Notes under the pieces: generated by a model | Database searches by the model: none | Told to the model about the DNA's origin: nothing | The model's input: the letters and a program-made list of their open reading frames with translations, nothing else | Translations under genes and position numbers: made by a program | Assembly: GCF_019565505.1 (NCBI RefSeq) | Contig: NZ_CP067378.1 | Span: 1,550,001-1,614,000 of the forward strand | Reading direction: 5' to 3' | Source of the DNA: Flavobacterium davisii | GTDB taxonomy: Bacteria > Bacteroidota > Bacteroidia > Flavobacteriales > Flavobacteriaceae | Length of the DNA: 64,000 nt | Shown: piece after piece, positions 21,879 to 31,452 of the stretch | Layout: each line of letters begins with the position of its first letter | How positions within the stretch are numbered: position 1 is the first letter of the stretch

Positions 21879-22658
21879 ATGGATAAAGTAAGAGCAAAAA
21901 AACACCTAGGTCAGCATTTTTTAAATGATGAAAATATTGCTGGAAAAATAGCTGATGCACTCCGCTTACAGGGCTATAATAAAGTATTAGAAATAGGCCC
22001 GGGAATGGGAGTTTTAACCAAGTATCTTCTAGAAAAACCCATTGATACTTATGTAATCGAAATAGATACAGAATCAGTAGAATATCTTCAAACACATTAT
22101 TTAAAACTATCTAATAGAATTCTTTCAGAAGATTTCTTAAAGTTTGATTTAACCAAAATTTTCGGGAATGATTCTTTTGCTGTGATTGGTAATTTCCCTT
22201 ATAATATTTCTTCCCAAATTGTTTTTAAGGTATTAGAAATGCGCAATCAAATACCTGAATTTGCGGGCATGTTTCAAAAGGAAGTAGCAGAACGTATTTG
22301 TGAAAAAAAAGGAAGTAAAGCTTACGGTATTCTTTCTGTATTAACACAAGCCTTTTATGAAACAGAATACCTATTTACTGTTTCAGAATTTGTTTTTACA
22401 CCTCCTCCTAAAGTAAAGTCAGGTGTTATGCGTATGCGCCGTAAAGAAAATGCTCCGTTACCTTGTAATGAAAAATTATTCTTTAATGTGGTAAAGACAG
22501 CTTTTAATCAAAGAAGAAAAACATTACGAAATAGTTTAAAAAGCTTTAATCTTTCGGATAATTTAAGAGAAGATAGTATCTTTGACCTTCGCCCAGAACA
22601 AATATCAGTAGAGCAATTCATAGAACTCACTCAAAAAATTGAAGCAGATGGAGTTTAA
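21879..22658 (+). CDS. ksgA: 16S rRNA (adenine(1518)/(1519)-N6)-dimethyltransferase
   Basis: Dimethylates two adjacent adenines near the 3' end of 16S rRNA. 259 residues: [23 protein letters not shown] motif [13 protein letters not shown], catalytic NFPYNIS and the C-terminal helical domain [15 protein letters not shown]. Frame intact. Its end overlaps the mgtE start by 11 bases, so the two are co-translated. Confidence 0.96.
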   Translation: MDKVRAKKHLGQHFLNDENIAGKIADALRLQGYNKVLEIGPGMGVLTKYLLEKPIDTYVIEIDTESVEYLQTHYLKLSNRILSEDFLKFDLTKIFGNDSFAVIGNFPYNISSQIVFKVLEMRNQIPEFAGMFQKEVAERICEKKGSKAYGILSVLTQAFYETEYLFTVSEFVFTPPPKVKSGVMRMRRKENAPLPCNEKLFFNVVKTAFNQRRKTLRNSLKSFNLSDNLREDSIFDLRPEQISVEQFIELTQKIEADGV

Positions 22659-23999
22659 AATTACCCCAGAATTCATCGCTCAAATAGAGCATTTAGTAAA
22701 TGAAAACCGTGCACAGGAATTAGAAAACTTGTTGCAGGATATCCACTTTGCAGATATTGCTGAAATTTTAGATGAATTAGATGAATATGGGGCTAATTAT
22801 GTTTTTAAAATATTAGATTCTGAAAAAACAGCGGATGCTCTTTTAGAGCTAGATGACGAAGTACGTATAAAAATTCTTAAAAATCTTTCTGCTAAAGAAA
22901 TTGCGGAAGAAATAGACGAATTAGATACAGATGATGCTGCTGATATCATTGCCGAATTACCACAGTCTAAAAAAGAAGAGGTAATTTTAAAATTAGAAGA
23001 TGTTGAACACGCTAAAGATATAGTAGAATTACTCCGTTACGACGAAGACACCGCAGGTGGTTTAATGGGTAAAGAATTAGTAAAGGTAAATGAAAATTGG
23101 AATGTACTAACTTGTGTAAAAGAAATGCGTATGCAAGCAGAACATGTTACACGAGTACACTCCATTTATGTTGTAGATGATGAAGATCGTTTAAAAGGGA
23201 GACTTTCTCTAAAAGACTTACTAACCACATCTACCAAAACACCTATTAGCGAAGTATATATCAAAAAAGTAGATTATGTAAAAGTAGATACAATGGATAC
23301 TGAAGTAGCACGTATCATGCAAAAATATGATTTAGAGGCTATACCCGTTGTAGATGAAATGGGGCGTTTAGTAGGACGTATTACTATTGATGATATAGTA
23401 GACGTAATTAAAGAAGAGGCTGATAAAGATTATCAGATGGCGGCAGGTATTTCACAAGATGTTGAGGCAGATGATAGTATTTTAGAGCTTACAAGAGCTC
23501 GTTTACCTTGGTTAGTTTTAGCACTTTTAGGAGGTTTTGTAAGTGTTCGTGTTTTAGGCTTATTTGAACCTGCTATGAAAGAACACCCTCAATTATTCTT
23601 TTTACTCCTTTAATTGCTGCTATGGGAGGTAATGTAGGGGTACAATCGTCTGCTATCATTGTACAAGGTTTAGCTAACAATTCTATTAGTGGAACTGTTT
23701 TACAACGTTTATTAAAAGAACTATCCCTAAGTTTATTAAATGGTTTAATACTTTCTATCATCTTATTATTAGGAAGTTACTATTTATTAGGTTTTGAAAT
23801 TCATATCGGATTAACGGTTACTACAGCTTTATTATCCGTTATTGTAATTGCTTCATTAATAGGAACTTTCATTCCTATTATTTTAAATAAAAATGGTATT
23901 GATCCAGCCCTTGCTACAGGCCCATTTATCACAACAAGTAATGATATTTTAGGCATTTTAATCTATTTTACTATTGCTCGACTTATTTTAGGTTTTTAA
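22648..23999 (+). CDS. mgtE: Magnesium transporter MgtE (frameshifted)
   Basis: Mg2+ channel of about 450 residues. Order: MgtE N domain ([40 protein letters not shown]), two CBS domains (about 135-255, ending [20 protein letters not shown]), and five membrane helices including [18 protein letters not shown]. The frame breaks at the T5 run 23599-23603; one more T gives [13 protein letters not shown]. Start taken as the ATG at 22648, inside the ksgA end. Confidence 0.93.
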
Positions 24000-24029
24000 A
24001 CTTCTTATATTTGAAGAAAACTTATAACA

Positions 24030-24995
24030 TTGGAACCTCATAATATTAAAATACTACATATAGATAGTAATCACCCTCTATTAAAAAAACAACTAGAAAT
24101 AGCTGGTTTTCAAAATCAGGATGATTTTACTTCTTCAAAAGAAGAGATTGAAAAAAAATTCATGAATACCACGGTATTATAATTCGTAGTCGATTTAAAA
24201 TTGACAAAACATTTCTAGATAAAGCATCTCAATTACAATTTATTGCACGTGTAGGAGCTGGACTTGAAAGTATAGATTGTAATTACGCACAAACTAAAGG
24301 TATTCACTTAATAGCTGCTCCCGAAGGAAATCAAAATGCAGTGGGAGAACAAGCTTTAGGAATGCTCCTTTCTCTTTTTAATAATTTAAATAAAGCTGAT
24401 ACAGAAGTTAAATCTGGATTATGGAACCGAGAAGCCAATCGCGGACATGAACTAGATGGTAAAATCGTTGGAATCATAGGTTATGGTAATATGGGAAAAT
24501 CTTTTGCAAAAAAAACTAAGTGGTTTTGATGTAGAAGTAATTTGTTATGATATTCTTCCTAATGTAGGTAATGAAAATGCAAGGCAAGTTAATCTACAAG
24601 AACTTCAAAACAAAGCCGACGTATTAAGTTTACATACGCCTTGGACTCCTGAAACAGATAAAATGGTTAACGCCTCTTTTATTAATGGGTTTAGAAAACC
24701 TTTTTGGCTAATTAATACCGCTAGAGGTAAAAGTGTTGTAACTACAGATTTAGTTGATGCTCTTAAAGAAAAGAAAATTTTGGGAGCAGGATTGGATGTA
24801 TTAGAATATGAAAAACTCTCTTTCGAAACGCTCTTTGAAGAACAAAGATCACCTGCATTTGAATACTTACTGAATGCCTCTAATGTTTTACTAACTCCTC
24901 ATATTGCAGGTTGGACTTTTGAAAGTAAAGAAAAACTGGCACAAACTATTGTCAATAAGATTAAAACATTATATCAAATTAATAAACTGGAATAA
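24030..24995 (+). CDS. D-2-hydroxyacid dehydrogenase, phosphoglycerate dehydrogenase-like (frameshifted)
   Basis: About 321 residues. NAD-binding motif GIIGYGNMGKSFAKKL, catalytic Arg in NTARGKSVV, Glu in GLDVLEYEKLSFE, His in LTPHIAGWTF. Resembles flavobacterial SerA-like enzymes, but substrate (phosphoglycerate or another 2-hydroxyacid) cannot be told. Two indels: the A8 run at 24151-24158 is one short and the A8 run at 24508-24515 one long. No ATG fits the N-terminus; the TTG at 24030 is the best start, 30 bases after mgtE. Confidence 0.8.
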
Positions 24996-25076
24996 TATAG
25001 CTATTTTTCTTATTTTATAAGGCATTTAGTATACCGTTTTGATTCATAATTTCTGCTTAAGCTGATTATCATGAAT

Positions 25077-25117
25077 AAATCCTATTTGTTAGGTGAAAAA
25101 TCTAACAAATAGGATTT
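25077..25117. terminator. Bidirectional terminator between convergent genes
   Basis: A near-perfect stem of about 16 bp: AAATCCTATTTGTTAG pairs with CTAACAAATAGGATTT, 9-base loop. A and T rich flanks on both sides suit termination of the dehydrogenase and of the TonB receptor gene. Confidence 0.7.
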
Positions 25118-25123
25118 TACTTT

Positions 25124-25217
25124 AGCCCAAATTTCACATTAAACTTCGTGATGAAGATGAAAGATAGAGAAATAAAATAAACGGAAATTTTCTCTCGCAG
25201 ATGCGGAATATAGGTTT
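25124..25217. repeat. Dispersed MITE-like repeat, short copy 3
   Basis: Left end AGCCCAAATTTCACATTAAA with CTTCGTGATGAAG resembles the family left end, and the right end (rev. comp. AAACCTATATTCCGCAT) resembles the opposite end. The inside is largely deleted. It runs up to the TonB receptor stop codon. Confidence 0.5.
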
Positions 25218-27495
25218 AAAATTTGAGTGTTATTCCTGTTAAAAAATTTCTTCCAGCTTGTGGATAATAAAAATTTTCAGTTATCGCAGAATGATTAGAA
25301 CCTAGGGGGCGATTATAGTAACTATACGTATAACCGTTTGATTCATATAGTTTGTTGTATACATTATTAATCAACAAATGAAGGTTAATTTCGGCAAAAT
25401 TTTTAGGTTTTAAAAGATATTGAATACTTAAATTACCATGGTGGTAGCTATTTATTTTTTTATCTTCTGAAGAGGTATTATCTAAGTATTGTTTTCCCAC
25501 GTATTTTTGGATATAAGCAATACTTAAATTTTTAATAGGATAAAAAGTGGCGGTTGCTCCTCCTATTAAATTAGGTGAAAAAGATATATCTGTATCATCA
25601 TATCTTGTACTATTTGTTGAATAACTTTCATTACCATTTACATCGTATTCTGTTACAGCAACTAAATAATCAAATGACTTGATTTTGTTTACACTTTTTG
25701 TTATATTAAAATCTAATTTAAAGAACTTAGTAGGCTGAATACTCGTTTCTACCTCAATTCCTATGCGGCGACTTTTATTCACATTTTCACGAATTGGATC
25801 TCCCACCTCATCTAACGCTCCTGTGAGTACTAATTGATTATTGTAGTGCATATAATATCCATTTAAATTAACTTGTGCTATTTTATTTTTAAATCGATAA
25901 CCTACTTCGTAATCTAATAATTGTTCTGGCTGAGGCTCAATAGGGTTTTTGGTTAAATCGTTACGATTGGGTTCTTTATTCGCTAGAGCAAAAGATCCAT
26001 ATATAGTATGATTTTTGTGAATAACAAAATTCACACCGGCTTTGGGATTAAAAAAATCATAGGTTTTCTTTACATTTAACCATTTTAAATCACTGCTTAC
26101 CCCATTTGTTGTGTAATCTACACGACGCGCTTGAATATCAAAAAACAATTGTAGTTTATAAAAAAAAGTATAATCTGCTTTAGCGTATACAGAATAATCC
26201 TCTTTTTTACTTAATGACTTATAATAATTCATATTTGCAACTGGAAGATTTAGGTACTTATGCTTAGTCAATTCTCCAAAATGACTTCCATCATATAGAT
26301 TATATCCGCCACCTAAACTAGTATTAAAATTTTTCGCGTTGTAATTTAATGTATAAATAAGTGTATAAGAGTCATTATCTAACCATTTTCTACGTACTAC
26401 ATCGGATTTAGAACTTCCGTTAGGATAATCCGGAAAATATTTTTTAAGCTTTTGATCTGCTTTAAATTCTTCATAATATCCTTTTCCTTTTGTATAATTT
26501 CCAGATAAAGAACCTGATAAACGATCTGTAAATTGATGTGTTAAATGTAGTTGATAATGAATTTGCTCATAATTATCTGTTTGATTTTCGTATGTATAAT
26601 AATTATATGTTCTTCCTGAATTTAACAAATTATCTACTTCTTGTGGGCTTGGATAATTACGATTAATATAAGCTTGTAGGGCCGTTATATCACCATTAAC
26701 TACTGCTTCTGGAGTGCCAAACCAAGATTGGTAAGTAATTTCTTTTCCTCCAAATACTAAAGCTTTTATGGCCGTTTGTTTATCAACAAACCCAGCTTCT
26801 GCGTAAAAAGATTTTAAATCAGACGATGCACGATCTATGTAACCATTACTCGCTATTTTAGAAAGACGTCCTTCAGCATAAAAACCATTTTTGATCCCAG
26901 AACCAAAAGTAATATTATGTTTTCGAGTATTAAACGATCCAATACTATGTGAAGTGGTAGCATATCCCTTTATAGAAGGTGTGAGTGTACGTAAATTTAA
27001 ACTAGCTCCAAATGCTCCTGCTCCATTAGTAGAAGTCCCCACTCCTCTTTGTAATTGAATATTTTCTACAGAAGTTGTAAAATCAGGCATATTAACCCAA
27101 AAGGTACCTTGACTTTCAGCATCATTATAAGGAATTCCGTTAATCGTTACATTTATACGAGTAGCATCACTACCTCTGATTCTTAATCCCGTATAGCCTA
27201 CGCCTGCTCCTGCATCTGAAGTGGTTACTACAGAAGGCATTTGATCTAATAAAATAGGAAGATCTTGCCCTAAATTATTTCGTTCTAATGTTTCCTTTTT
27301 AACATCTGTAAATGCAAATGGTGATTTTTTAGTTAAACGAGTAGAAGCAACTTTAACTTCTTCTAAGGTATTCATCCTAGTAGAATCGGCTACTTTTTTT
27401 TCTTGTCCTGATGCCGTAATACTTATTAGAGTAAATGTAATTAGAACAGCATTGGAAAGCAGTTGTTGAAATTGCTTGTGATTGGAATTTTTCAT
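25216..27495 (-). CDS. TonB-dependent outer-membrane receptor, probably for thiamine
   Basis: 759 residues: signal peptide (NAVLITFTLISITASGQ), then a plug domain (LPILLDQMPSVVTTSDAGAG, GLRIRGSDATRINVTINGIP, NIQLQRGVGTSTNGAGAFGA) and a 22-strand type barrel ending in GRNFLTGITLKF with the terminal Phe. The carboxypeptidase-like repeat at the N-terminus seen in SusC proteins is absent. A TPP riboswitch lies in its leader, so the cargo is very probably thiamine or a thiamine phosphate. Intact frame. Confidence 0.9.
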   Translation of the reverse strand: MKNSNHKQFQQLLSNAVLITFTLISITASGQEKKVADSTRMNTLEEVKVASTRLTKKSPFAFTDVKKETLERNNLGQDLPILLDQMPSVVTTSDAGAGVGYTGLRIRGSDATRINVTINGIPYNDAESQGTFWVNMPDFTTSVENIQLQRGVGTSTNGAGAFGASLNLRTLTPSIKGYATTSHSIGSFNTRKHNITFGSGIKNGFYAEGRLSKIASNGYIDRASSDLKSFYAEAGFVDKQTAIKALVFGGKEITYQSWFGTPEAVVNGDITALQAYINRNYPSPQEVDNLLNSGRTYNYYTYENQTDNYEQIHYQLHLTHQFTDRLSGSLSGNYTKGKGYYEEFKADQKLKKYFPDYPNGSSKSDVVRRKWLDNDSYTLIYTLNYNAKNFNTSLGGGYNLYDGSHFGELTKHKYLNLPVANMNYYKSLSKKEDYSVYAKADYTFFYKLQLFFDIQARRVDYTTNGVSSDLKWLNVKKTYDFFNPKAGVNFVIHKNHTIYGSFALANKEPNRNDLTKNPIEPQPEQLLDYEVGYRFKNKIAQVNLNGYYMHYNNQLVLTGALDEVGDPIRENVNKSRRIGIEVETSIQPTKFFKLDFNITKSVNKIKSFDYLVAVTEYDVNGNESYSTNSTRYDDTDISFSPNLIGGATATFYPIKNLSIAYIQKYVGKQYLDNTSSEDKKINSYHHGNLSIQYLLKPKNFAEINLHLLINNVYNKLYESNGYTYSYYNRPLGSNHSAITENFYYPQAGRNFLTGITLKF

Positions 27496-27583
27496 TCGTT
27501 ACAAATTGTTACGAATAAAAGGGGCCATTATTCATTAGTATTTATAAATAATCCAACTTATAATAAAATACAAGTTGATTTTT

Positions 27584-27672
27584 GACCTTCCCTTGACAGC
27601 ATTACCTGTCTAGGTTCATTGGGTATAATCTCAGCCTTGTTCATTTTTTTAAAACAAAGCACCCCTTTTTGA
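27584..27672 (-). ncRNA. TPP riboswitch (THI element)
   Basis: Read on the minus strand, the leader has GGGGTGC, then GGCTGAGATTATACCC, then AATGAACCTAGACAGGTAAT and GCTGTCAAGGGAAGG. These are the conserved blocks of the thiamine pyrophosphate aptamer in order and spacing. It begins just after the predicted start of transcription and ends about 90 bases before the TonB receptor ATG, so it should switch the receptor off when TPP is plentiful. Confidence 0.92.
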
Positions 27673-27679
27673 GACTGTG

Positions 27680-27710
27680 TAAAGATACTTGAATATTTAA
27701 AAAATTCAAA
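27680..27710 (-). promoter_or_regulatory. Promoter of the riboswitch-TonB receptor unit
   Basis: On the minus strand TTTG (27710-27707) and TATCTTTA (27687-27680) are 19 bases apart, close to the -33/-7 pattern (last base of TAnnTTTG differs). The riboswitch follows within about 10 bases. Confidence 0.5.
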
Positions 27711-27813
27711 GAGGGCAAATCTAAGGTTTATAAAGCCTTAGAATAACTTTAACTAAAAAACAACAACCTGTTGTTATATATAACATTATATTAGTAAAAA
27801 ATTTAACTTATTT

Positions 27814-28809
27814 ATGAAAAAAACAATACTTGGTATGGCTTTGTTAGCCATTTTACAATCTTGTACTTCAGATTCTTTAACTCCAACGCTTAATGAAAGT
27901 ACAGAAAGAACATTTTCAAAAGACAGGGTGTCTACTAATGTAACTAAAGATAATTGGATGTCAGCCATTAGATCTAACATTCCTTTATCTAAATTATCTA
28001 TTCCTGGAACACATGATTCAATGTCTATCAACAATTGGGCATTTAGCAGTAATCAATACGGAAGTATTAAAGATCAATTAGAGGCTGGCGCCGGGATTTT
28101 TGATTTACGTTTTAATTATGAAAACGGTCAATTTATGGGATATCACGGAATCATAAAACTTAATATAACATTAGATCAAATAATGTCTCATTTTAATGAT
28201 TTTCTAAAAGTACATCCTAAGGAAGTAATTATTACTATTTTTAAAAAAGAGAATGGGGGTGACAAATCTATTTGGGTTAATTATTTTAATACTAAAATGA
28301 GTGAATATGAATCCAAAGGCTTAGTAAAGAAAAATTGGAATACAAATACTTTATTAGGAGATTGTAGAGGTAAAGTTTTACCTCTATCCAGAGAAACGTA
28401 TACAAATTCAACTTTTGTACAAGGTTGGTCTGGAGATCCTAATTTTTCTAACGGAACTCTAATAAGCGACGATCATTACAATCCTTTTAAAATTTCTGAT
28501 TTTTATACGGTTAATACAATATTACCAGCGTCGATTAATTACAAATACGATCGTATTGTTGATAATATCAATCGTTCAAATTCTGATTCTAATTCTATCA
28601 ATACGTACTTAACTTATTGTTCTGGAGCTAGTGCTTTTGCTTATCCAGTAGCTGTAGCCGATCGAATTAATCCCAAAGTAGCGGATTATATCAAAGGTAA
28701 TAAGTTAAAATCATGTGGATGGATTTTAATGGATTTTATTAATTCAGAAAAAGGGAATAGATTATCTGAAAATTGTATAGGCGTTTCTATAAACAACTTT
28801 TCTAATTAA
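27814..28809 (+). CDS. Phosphatidylinositol-specific phospholipase C lipoprotein
   Basis: 331 residues. A lipoprotein signal (LLAILQSC, Cys17) then a PI-PLC X domain: LSKLSIPGTHDSM with catalytic His67, AGAGIFDLRF, MGYHGI with the second His111, and KEVIITIFKKENG. Cleaves phosphatidylinositol or glycosyl-PI anchors to a cyclic inositol phosphate; substrates in a host or in soil eukaryotes are likely because bacteria of this group rarely have PI. Lipidation suggests attachment to a membrane, perhaps the cell surface. AACAAC-CT-GTTGTT, a palindrome at 27762-27775, lies 39 bases upstream. Confidence 0.88.
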   Translation: MKKTILGMALLAILQSCTSDSLTPTLNESTERTFSKDRVSTNVTKDNWMSAIRSNIPLSKLSIPGTHDSMSINNWAFSSNQYGSIKDQLEAGAGIFDLRFNYENGQFMGYHGIIKLNITLDQIMSHFNDFLKVHPKEVIITIFKKENGGDKSIWVNYFNTKMSEYESKGLVKKNWNTNTLLGDCRGKVLPLSRETYTNSTFVQGWSGDPNFSNGTLISDDHYNPFKISDFYTVNTILPASINYKYDRIVDNINRSNSDSNSINTYLTYCSGASAFAYPVAVADRINPKVADYIKGNKLKSCGWILMDFINSEKGNRLSENCIGVSINNFSN

Positions 28810-28823
28810 TAAGGTGTGAATAA

Positions 28824-28912
28824 AACCTCATTTTCGCATTAGACTTGAGGTGAATTATCGAAGCTAAATCTATTTTACTTCATTCTTCAACGAACTCTAA
28901 TCCGGAATTTAG
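28824..28912. repeat. Dispersed MITE-like repeat, short copy 4
   Basis: Left end AACCTCATTTTCGCATTAGA closely follows the family end; right end CTCTAATCCGGAATTTAGG is its decayed counterpart. About 90 bp remain. Confidence 0.5.
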
Positions 28913-28953
28913 GAATAAAAAAGAGAGTGTCTAAAGAAGACGCAATCCTATCA

Positions 28954-29013
28954 TTTCGACCAGTAGGAGAAATCACATAATACTGATCATGTGAGTTCTC
29001 CTATCGTCGAAGT
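28954..29013. repeat. Long imperfect hairpin between convergent genes
   Basis: Arms of about 25 bases: left has TAGGAGAAATCACAT, right has ATGTGAGTTCTCCTA, with TTCGAC and GTCGAA at the outer ends. It lies between the PI-PLC gene and lpxH, which converge, and may end transcription from both. The GAGAAATCACAT style is common between flavobacterial genes. Confidence 0.55.
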
Positions 29014-29034
29014 AACAAACTAGATCTTCATTTG

Positions 29035-29805
29035 TTACTTTTCAGACAGTTCATATTTTTTTAATTCAAAATTAGTTCCGTCAAAGACTCCATAAGTAAA
29101 ATACCCGATCCAATCTCCTAAATTAATATATTGAGAGTTATTACCTAAAGCAATTTCCATTGGTAAATGACGATGACCAAAAACAAAGTAATCATAGTGT
29201 TTAGCTGTTAATTTTCGCTTAGCATACTGAATTAACCATTCCTTATCTTCTCCTAAAAACTTCACATCTTCCGCTCCTGAAATCATTTTATTTTTTACGG
29301 ATAGATACTGTGCTAATTTTACTCCTATATCAGGATGCAACCAACGAAACAGCCATTTTGAAAATGGATTGGTAAACACTTTTTTCATGCGTTTGTATCC
29401 TTTATCACCGGGACCTAAACCATCTCCATGTCCTATCAAAAAAATTTTATTATTGAAAGTAAACTCTTTAGTTGTGTGGTATACTGGAATATTTAACTCT
29501 TTTTCAAAATAGTCATTCATCCACAAGTCATGATTCCCTACAAAAAAATAAATAGGAATACCACTATCTCGAATTTCTGCTAATTTACCCAAAACACGTA
29601 CAAACCCCTTAGGGACAACGGTTTTATATTCAAACCAAAAATCAAATAAATCACCCAATAGGAAAATAGCTGCTGCATCTTGTTTGATTATATCCAACCA
29701 TTGTACAAATTTTTGTTCACGAGGAAAACTCATTTCAGGTGTGGGTGCTCCAAGGTGCTGATCGCTGGCAAAATATATTTTTTTGTTAGATTTATGAATA
29801 AACAT
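29035..29805 (-). CDS. lpxH: UDP-2,3-diacylglucosamine diphosphatase
   Basis: Calcineurin-like phosphoesterase of 256 residues that makes lipid X in lipid A synthesis. Metal-site motifs in order: ASDQHLG, LLGDLFDFWFEY, FVGNHDLW, LIGHGDGLGP and FVFGHRHLP. The last third shows GDWIGYFTYGVFDG, typical of the Bacteroidota form. Frame intact. Shares direction with the MFS gene upstream (27-base gap). Confidence 0.88.
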   Translation of the reverse strand: MFIHKSNKKIYFASDQHLGAPTPEMSFPREQKFVQWLDIIKQDAAAIFLLGDLFDFWFEYKTVVPKGFVRVLGKLAEIRDSGIPIYFFVGNHDLWMNDYFEKELNIPVYHTTKEFTFNNKIFLIGHGDGLGPGDKGYKRMKKVFTNPFSKWLFRWLHPDIGVKLAQYLSVKNKMISGAEDVKFLGEDKEWLIQYAKRKLTAKHYDYFVFGHRHLPMEIALGNNSQYINLGDWIGYFTYGVFDGTNFELKKYELSEK

Positions 29806-29832
29806 GATTTTAATTTTGTGTAAAAATAGTAC

Positions 29833-31047
29833 TTAATGATACTTTTTTATAGAAAAATAAGCTATAACTGTACTTAATAGCATCCCTATACCTCCTAAAA
29901 CAAATGGTGCTCCAGCAAAAATAAAGGGAGCTTGCTGTTGGGTGAAATAGTAAAAAACACTAGACATAATGGGAGGTCCTATAATAGATGAGGCACTTAT
30001 TAAACTTGTTAGAGTTCCTTGAATTTCACCTTGTTCAGATGCTGGTACTTGTTCTGATATAATGGCTTGTAAAGCGGGACCTGCAATACCTCCTAAACAA
30101 TAGGGAATTAAAAAAGCAAACATCATCCATGTTTCTGTGGCAAAAGCAAATAAAAACATTCCAAATGTATATAATGCCATCCCTACATAAATACTTTTTT
30201 CATTGCCTAATTTAGGATTTACCCAACGAATTAATCCTCCTTGCACAAGTGCTACAAGTAATCCAATTACGCCCAATGAAATCCCTACCATTTTCTCATT
30301 CCAATTTAACTGGTACATAGCAAAATAGCTCCAATTACTTTGTATAGCATGTGAAGCTGTATGCAATAAAAAAACAGCAAGTATAAGTCCAATAAGTTTT
30401 GGATACTTTTTTAAATTTAGAAAAATACCTATAGGATTGGCTCTTTTTAATTCAAATGCTCTTCTATTCGATTTTTCTAATGATTCGGGTAAAATAAAAT
30501 AACCGTACAAAAAATTAATTAAACAAAGTATAGCTGCTGCATAAAAAGGGATTCGAGCCCCATAATATCCTAGCATTCCTCCAATAACAGGACCAATAAT
30601 AAAACCTAATCCAAAAGCAGCTCCTATCATTCCAAAATTTTTAGCACGGTTTTCAATAGTACTTATGTCTGCTATATAAGCTGATGCGGTGGTTATGCTT
30701 GCTCCTGTAATACCAGCGATTATTCTTCCTATGAATAACCGGGTAATACTTGGTGCAAAAGCTAATAATAAATAATCCAATGAAAAAGCTAGTAATGAAA
30801 GGAGCAAAACGGGTCTTCTTCCATATTTATCACTTAACCCGCCTATTAATGGGGCAAATAAAAACTGTGTTAAAGCATAAGAAAAGGTTAACCATCCGCC
30901 ATACTTTGCAGCTTCGCTAACCGATCCTTTAATGAGTTCTTGAATTAATTTTGGAACTACAGGAATTATAATACCTAATCCTATTACATCTATTAATAGT
31001 GTAATAAAAATAAAACTAATAGCTGCTTGTTTTTTGTTTTCTTTCAT
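29833..31047 (-). CDS. Tet-like MFS efflux transporter
   Basis: About 404 residues with 12 membrane helices. The MFS motif between helices 2 and 3, [17 protein letters not shown], and the motif GGLIRWV region in the second half agree with the TCR/Tet family (drug/H+ antiporters). Substrate unknown; not clearly a tetracycline pump. I start at ATG 31047 ([15 protein letters not shown] follows); the ATG 15 bases upstream adds MLICP and is less likely. Confidence 0.85.
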   Translation of the reverse strand: MKENKKQAAISFIFITLLIDVIGLGIIIPVVPKLIQELIKGSVSEAAKYGGWLTFSYALTQFLFAPLIGGLSDKYGRRPVLLLSLLAFSLDYLLLAFAPSITRLFIGRIIAGITGASITTASAYIADISTIENRAKNFGMIGAAFGLGFIIGPVIGGMLGYYGARIPFYAAAILCLINFLYGYFILPESLEKSNRRAFELKRANPIGIFLNLKKYPKLIGLILAVFLLHTASHAIQSNWSYFAMYQLNWNEKMVGISLGVIGLLVALVQGGLIRWVNPKLGNEKSIYVGMALYTFGMFLFAFATETWMMFAFLIPYCLGGIAGPALQAIISEQVPASEQGEIQGTLTSLISASSIIGPPIMSSVFYYFTQQQAPFIFAGAPFVLGGIGMLLSTVIAYFSIKKYH

Positions 31048-31279
31048 AGGACAAATTAACAAAATTTTCTCAAATTCTTTTTATATTCGAAATTGTCCTT
31101 ATCATTATAAATTAATTGATATAATGCAAAATAAATGTAGAATTTCTTTTCTTGTCATTTAAAAGAACATGTTTTTATTACTCAAAAAATGGAAAATTTA
31201 CCACTTCTCTTTTATCTTAGAGTTTCATTTTATTAATCCTTTCTCTACAATTATCTATTAGTTATACGAATAAAAAAAG

Positions 31280-31445
31280 AGACTGTTCAAAAGTAAATTG
31301 TATTTGCTTTGTTTTATTATTTCATTTGAGTTTACCCAAAAAAGCAAAAGGAGTAAATAGTTAAAATGGAAATAACATATTACATAACTTGCTTTATTTA
31401 TTGAAATCATAAAATTAGTATTACACAATTACTTTCGGACAGTCT
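31280..31445. repeat. MITE-like element of a second family
   Basis: 166 bp bounded by imperfect inverted ends: AGACTGTTCAAAAGTAAATT on the left, and AGACTGTCCGAAAGTAATTG as the reverse complement of the right end. No coding frame. Its right end is 7 bases from the RND permease stop. Ends beginning AGACTGT are like those of some insertion sequences, so this may be a non-autonomous derivative. The rest of the gap 31048-31452 shows nothing else. Confidence 0.6.
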
Positions 31446-31452
31446 TAATTCA

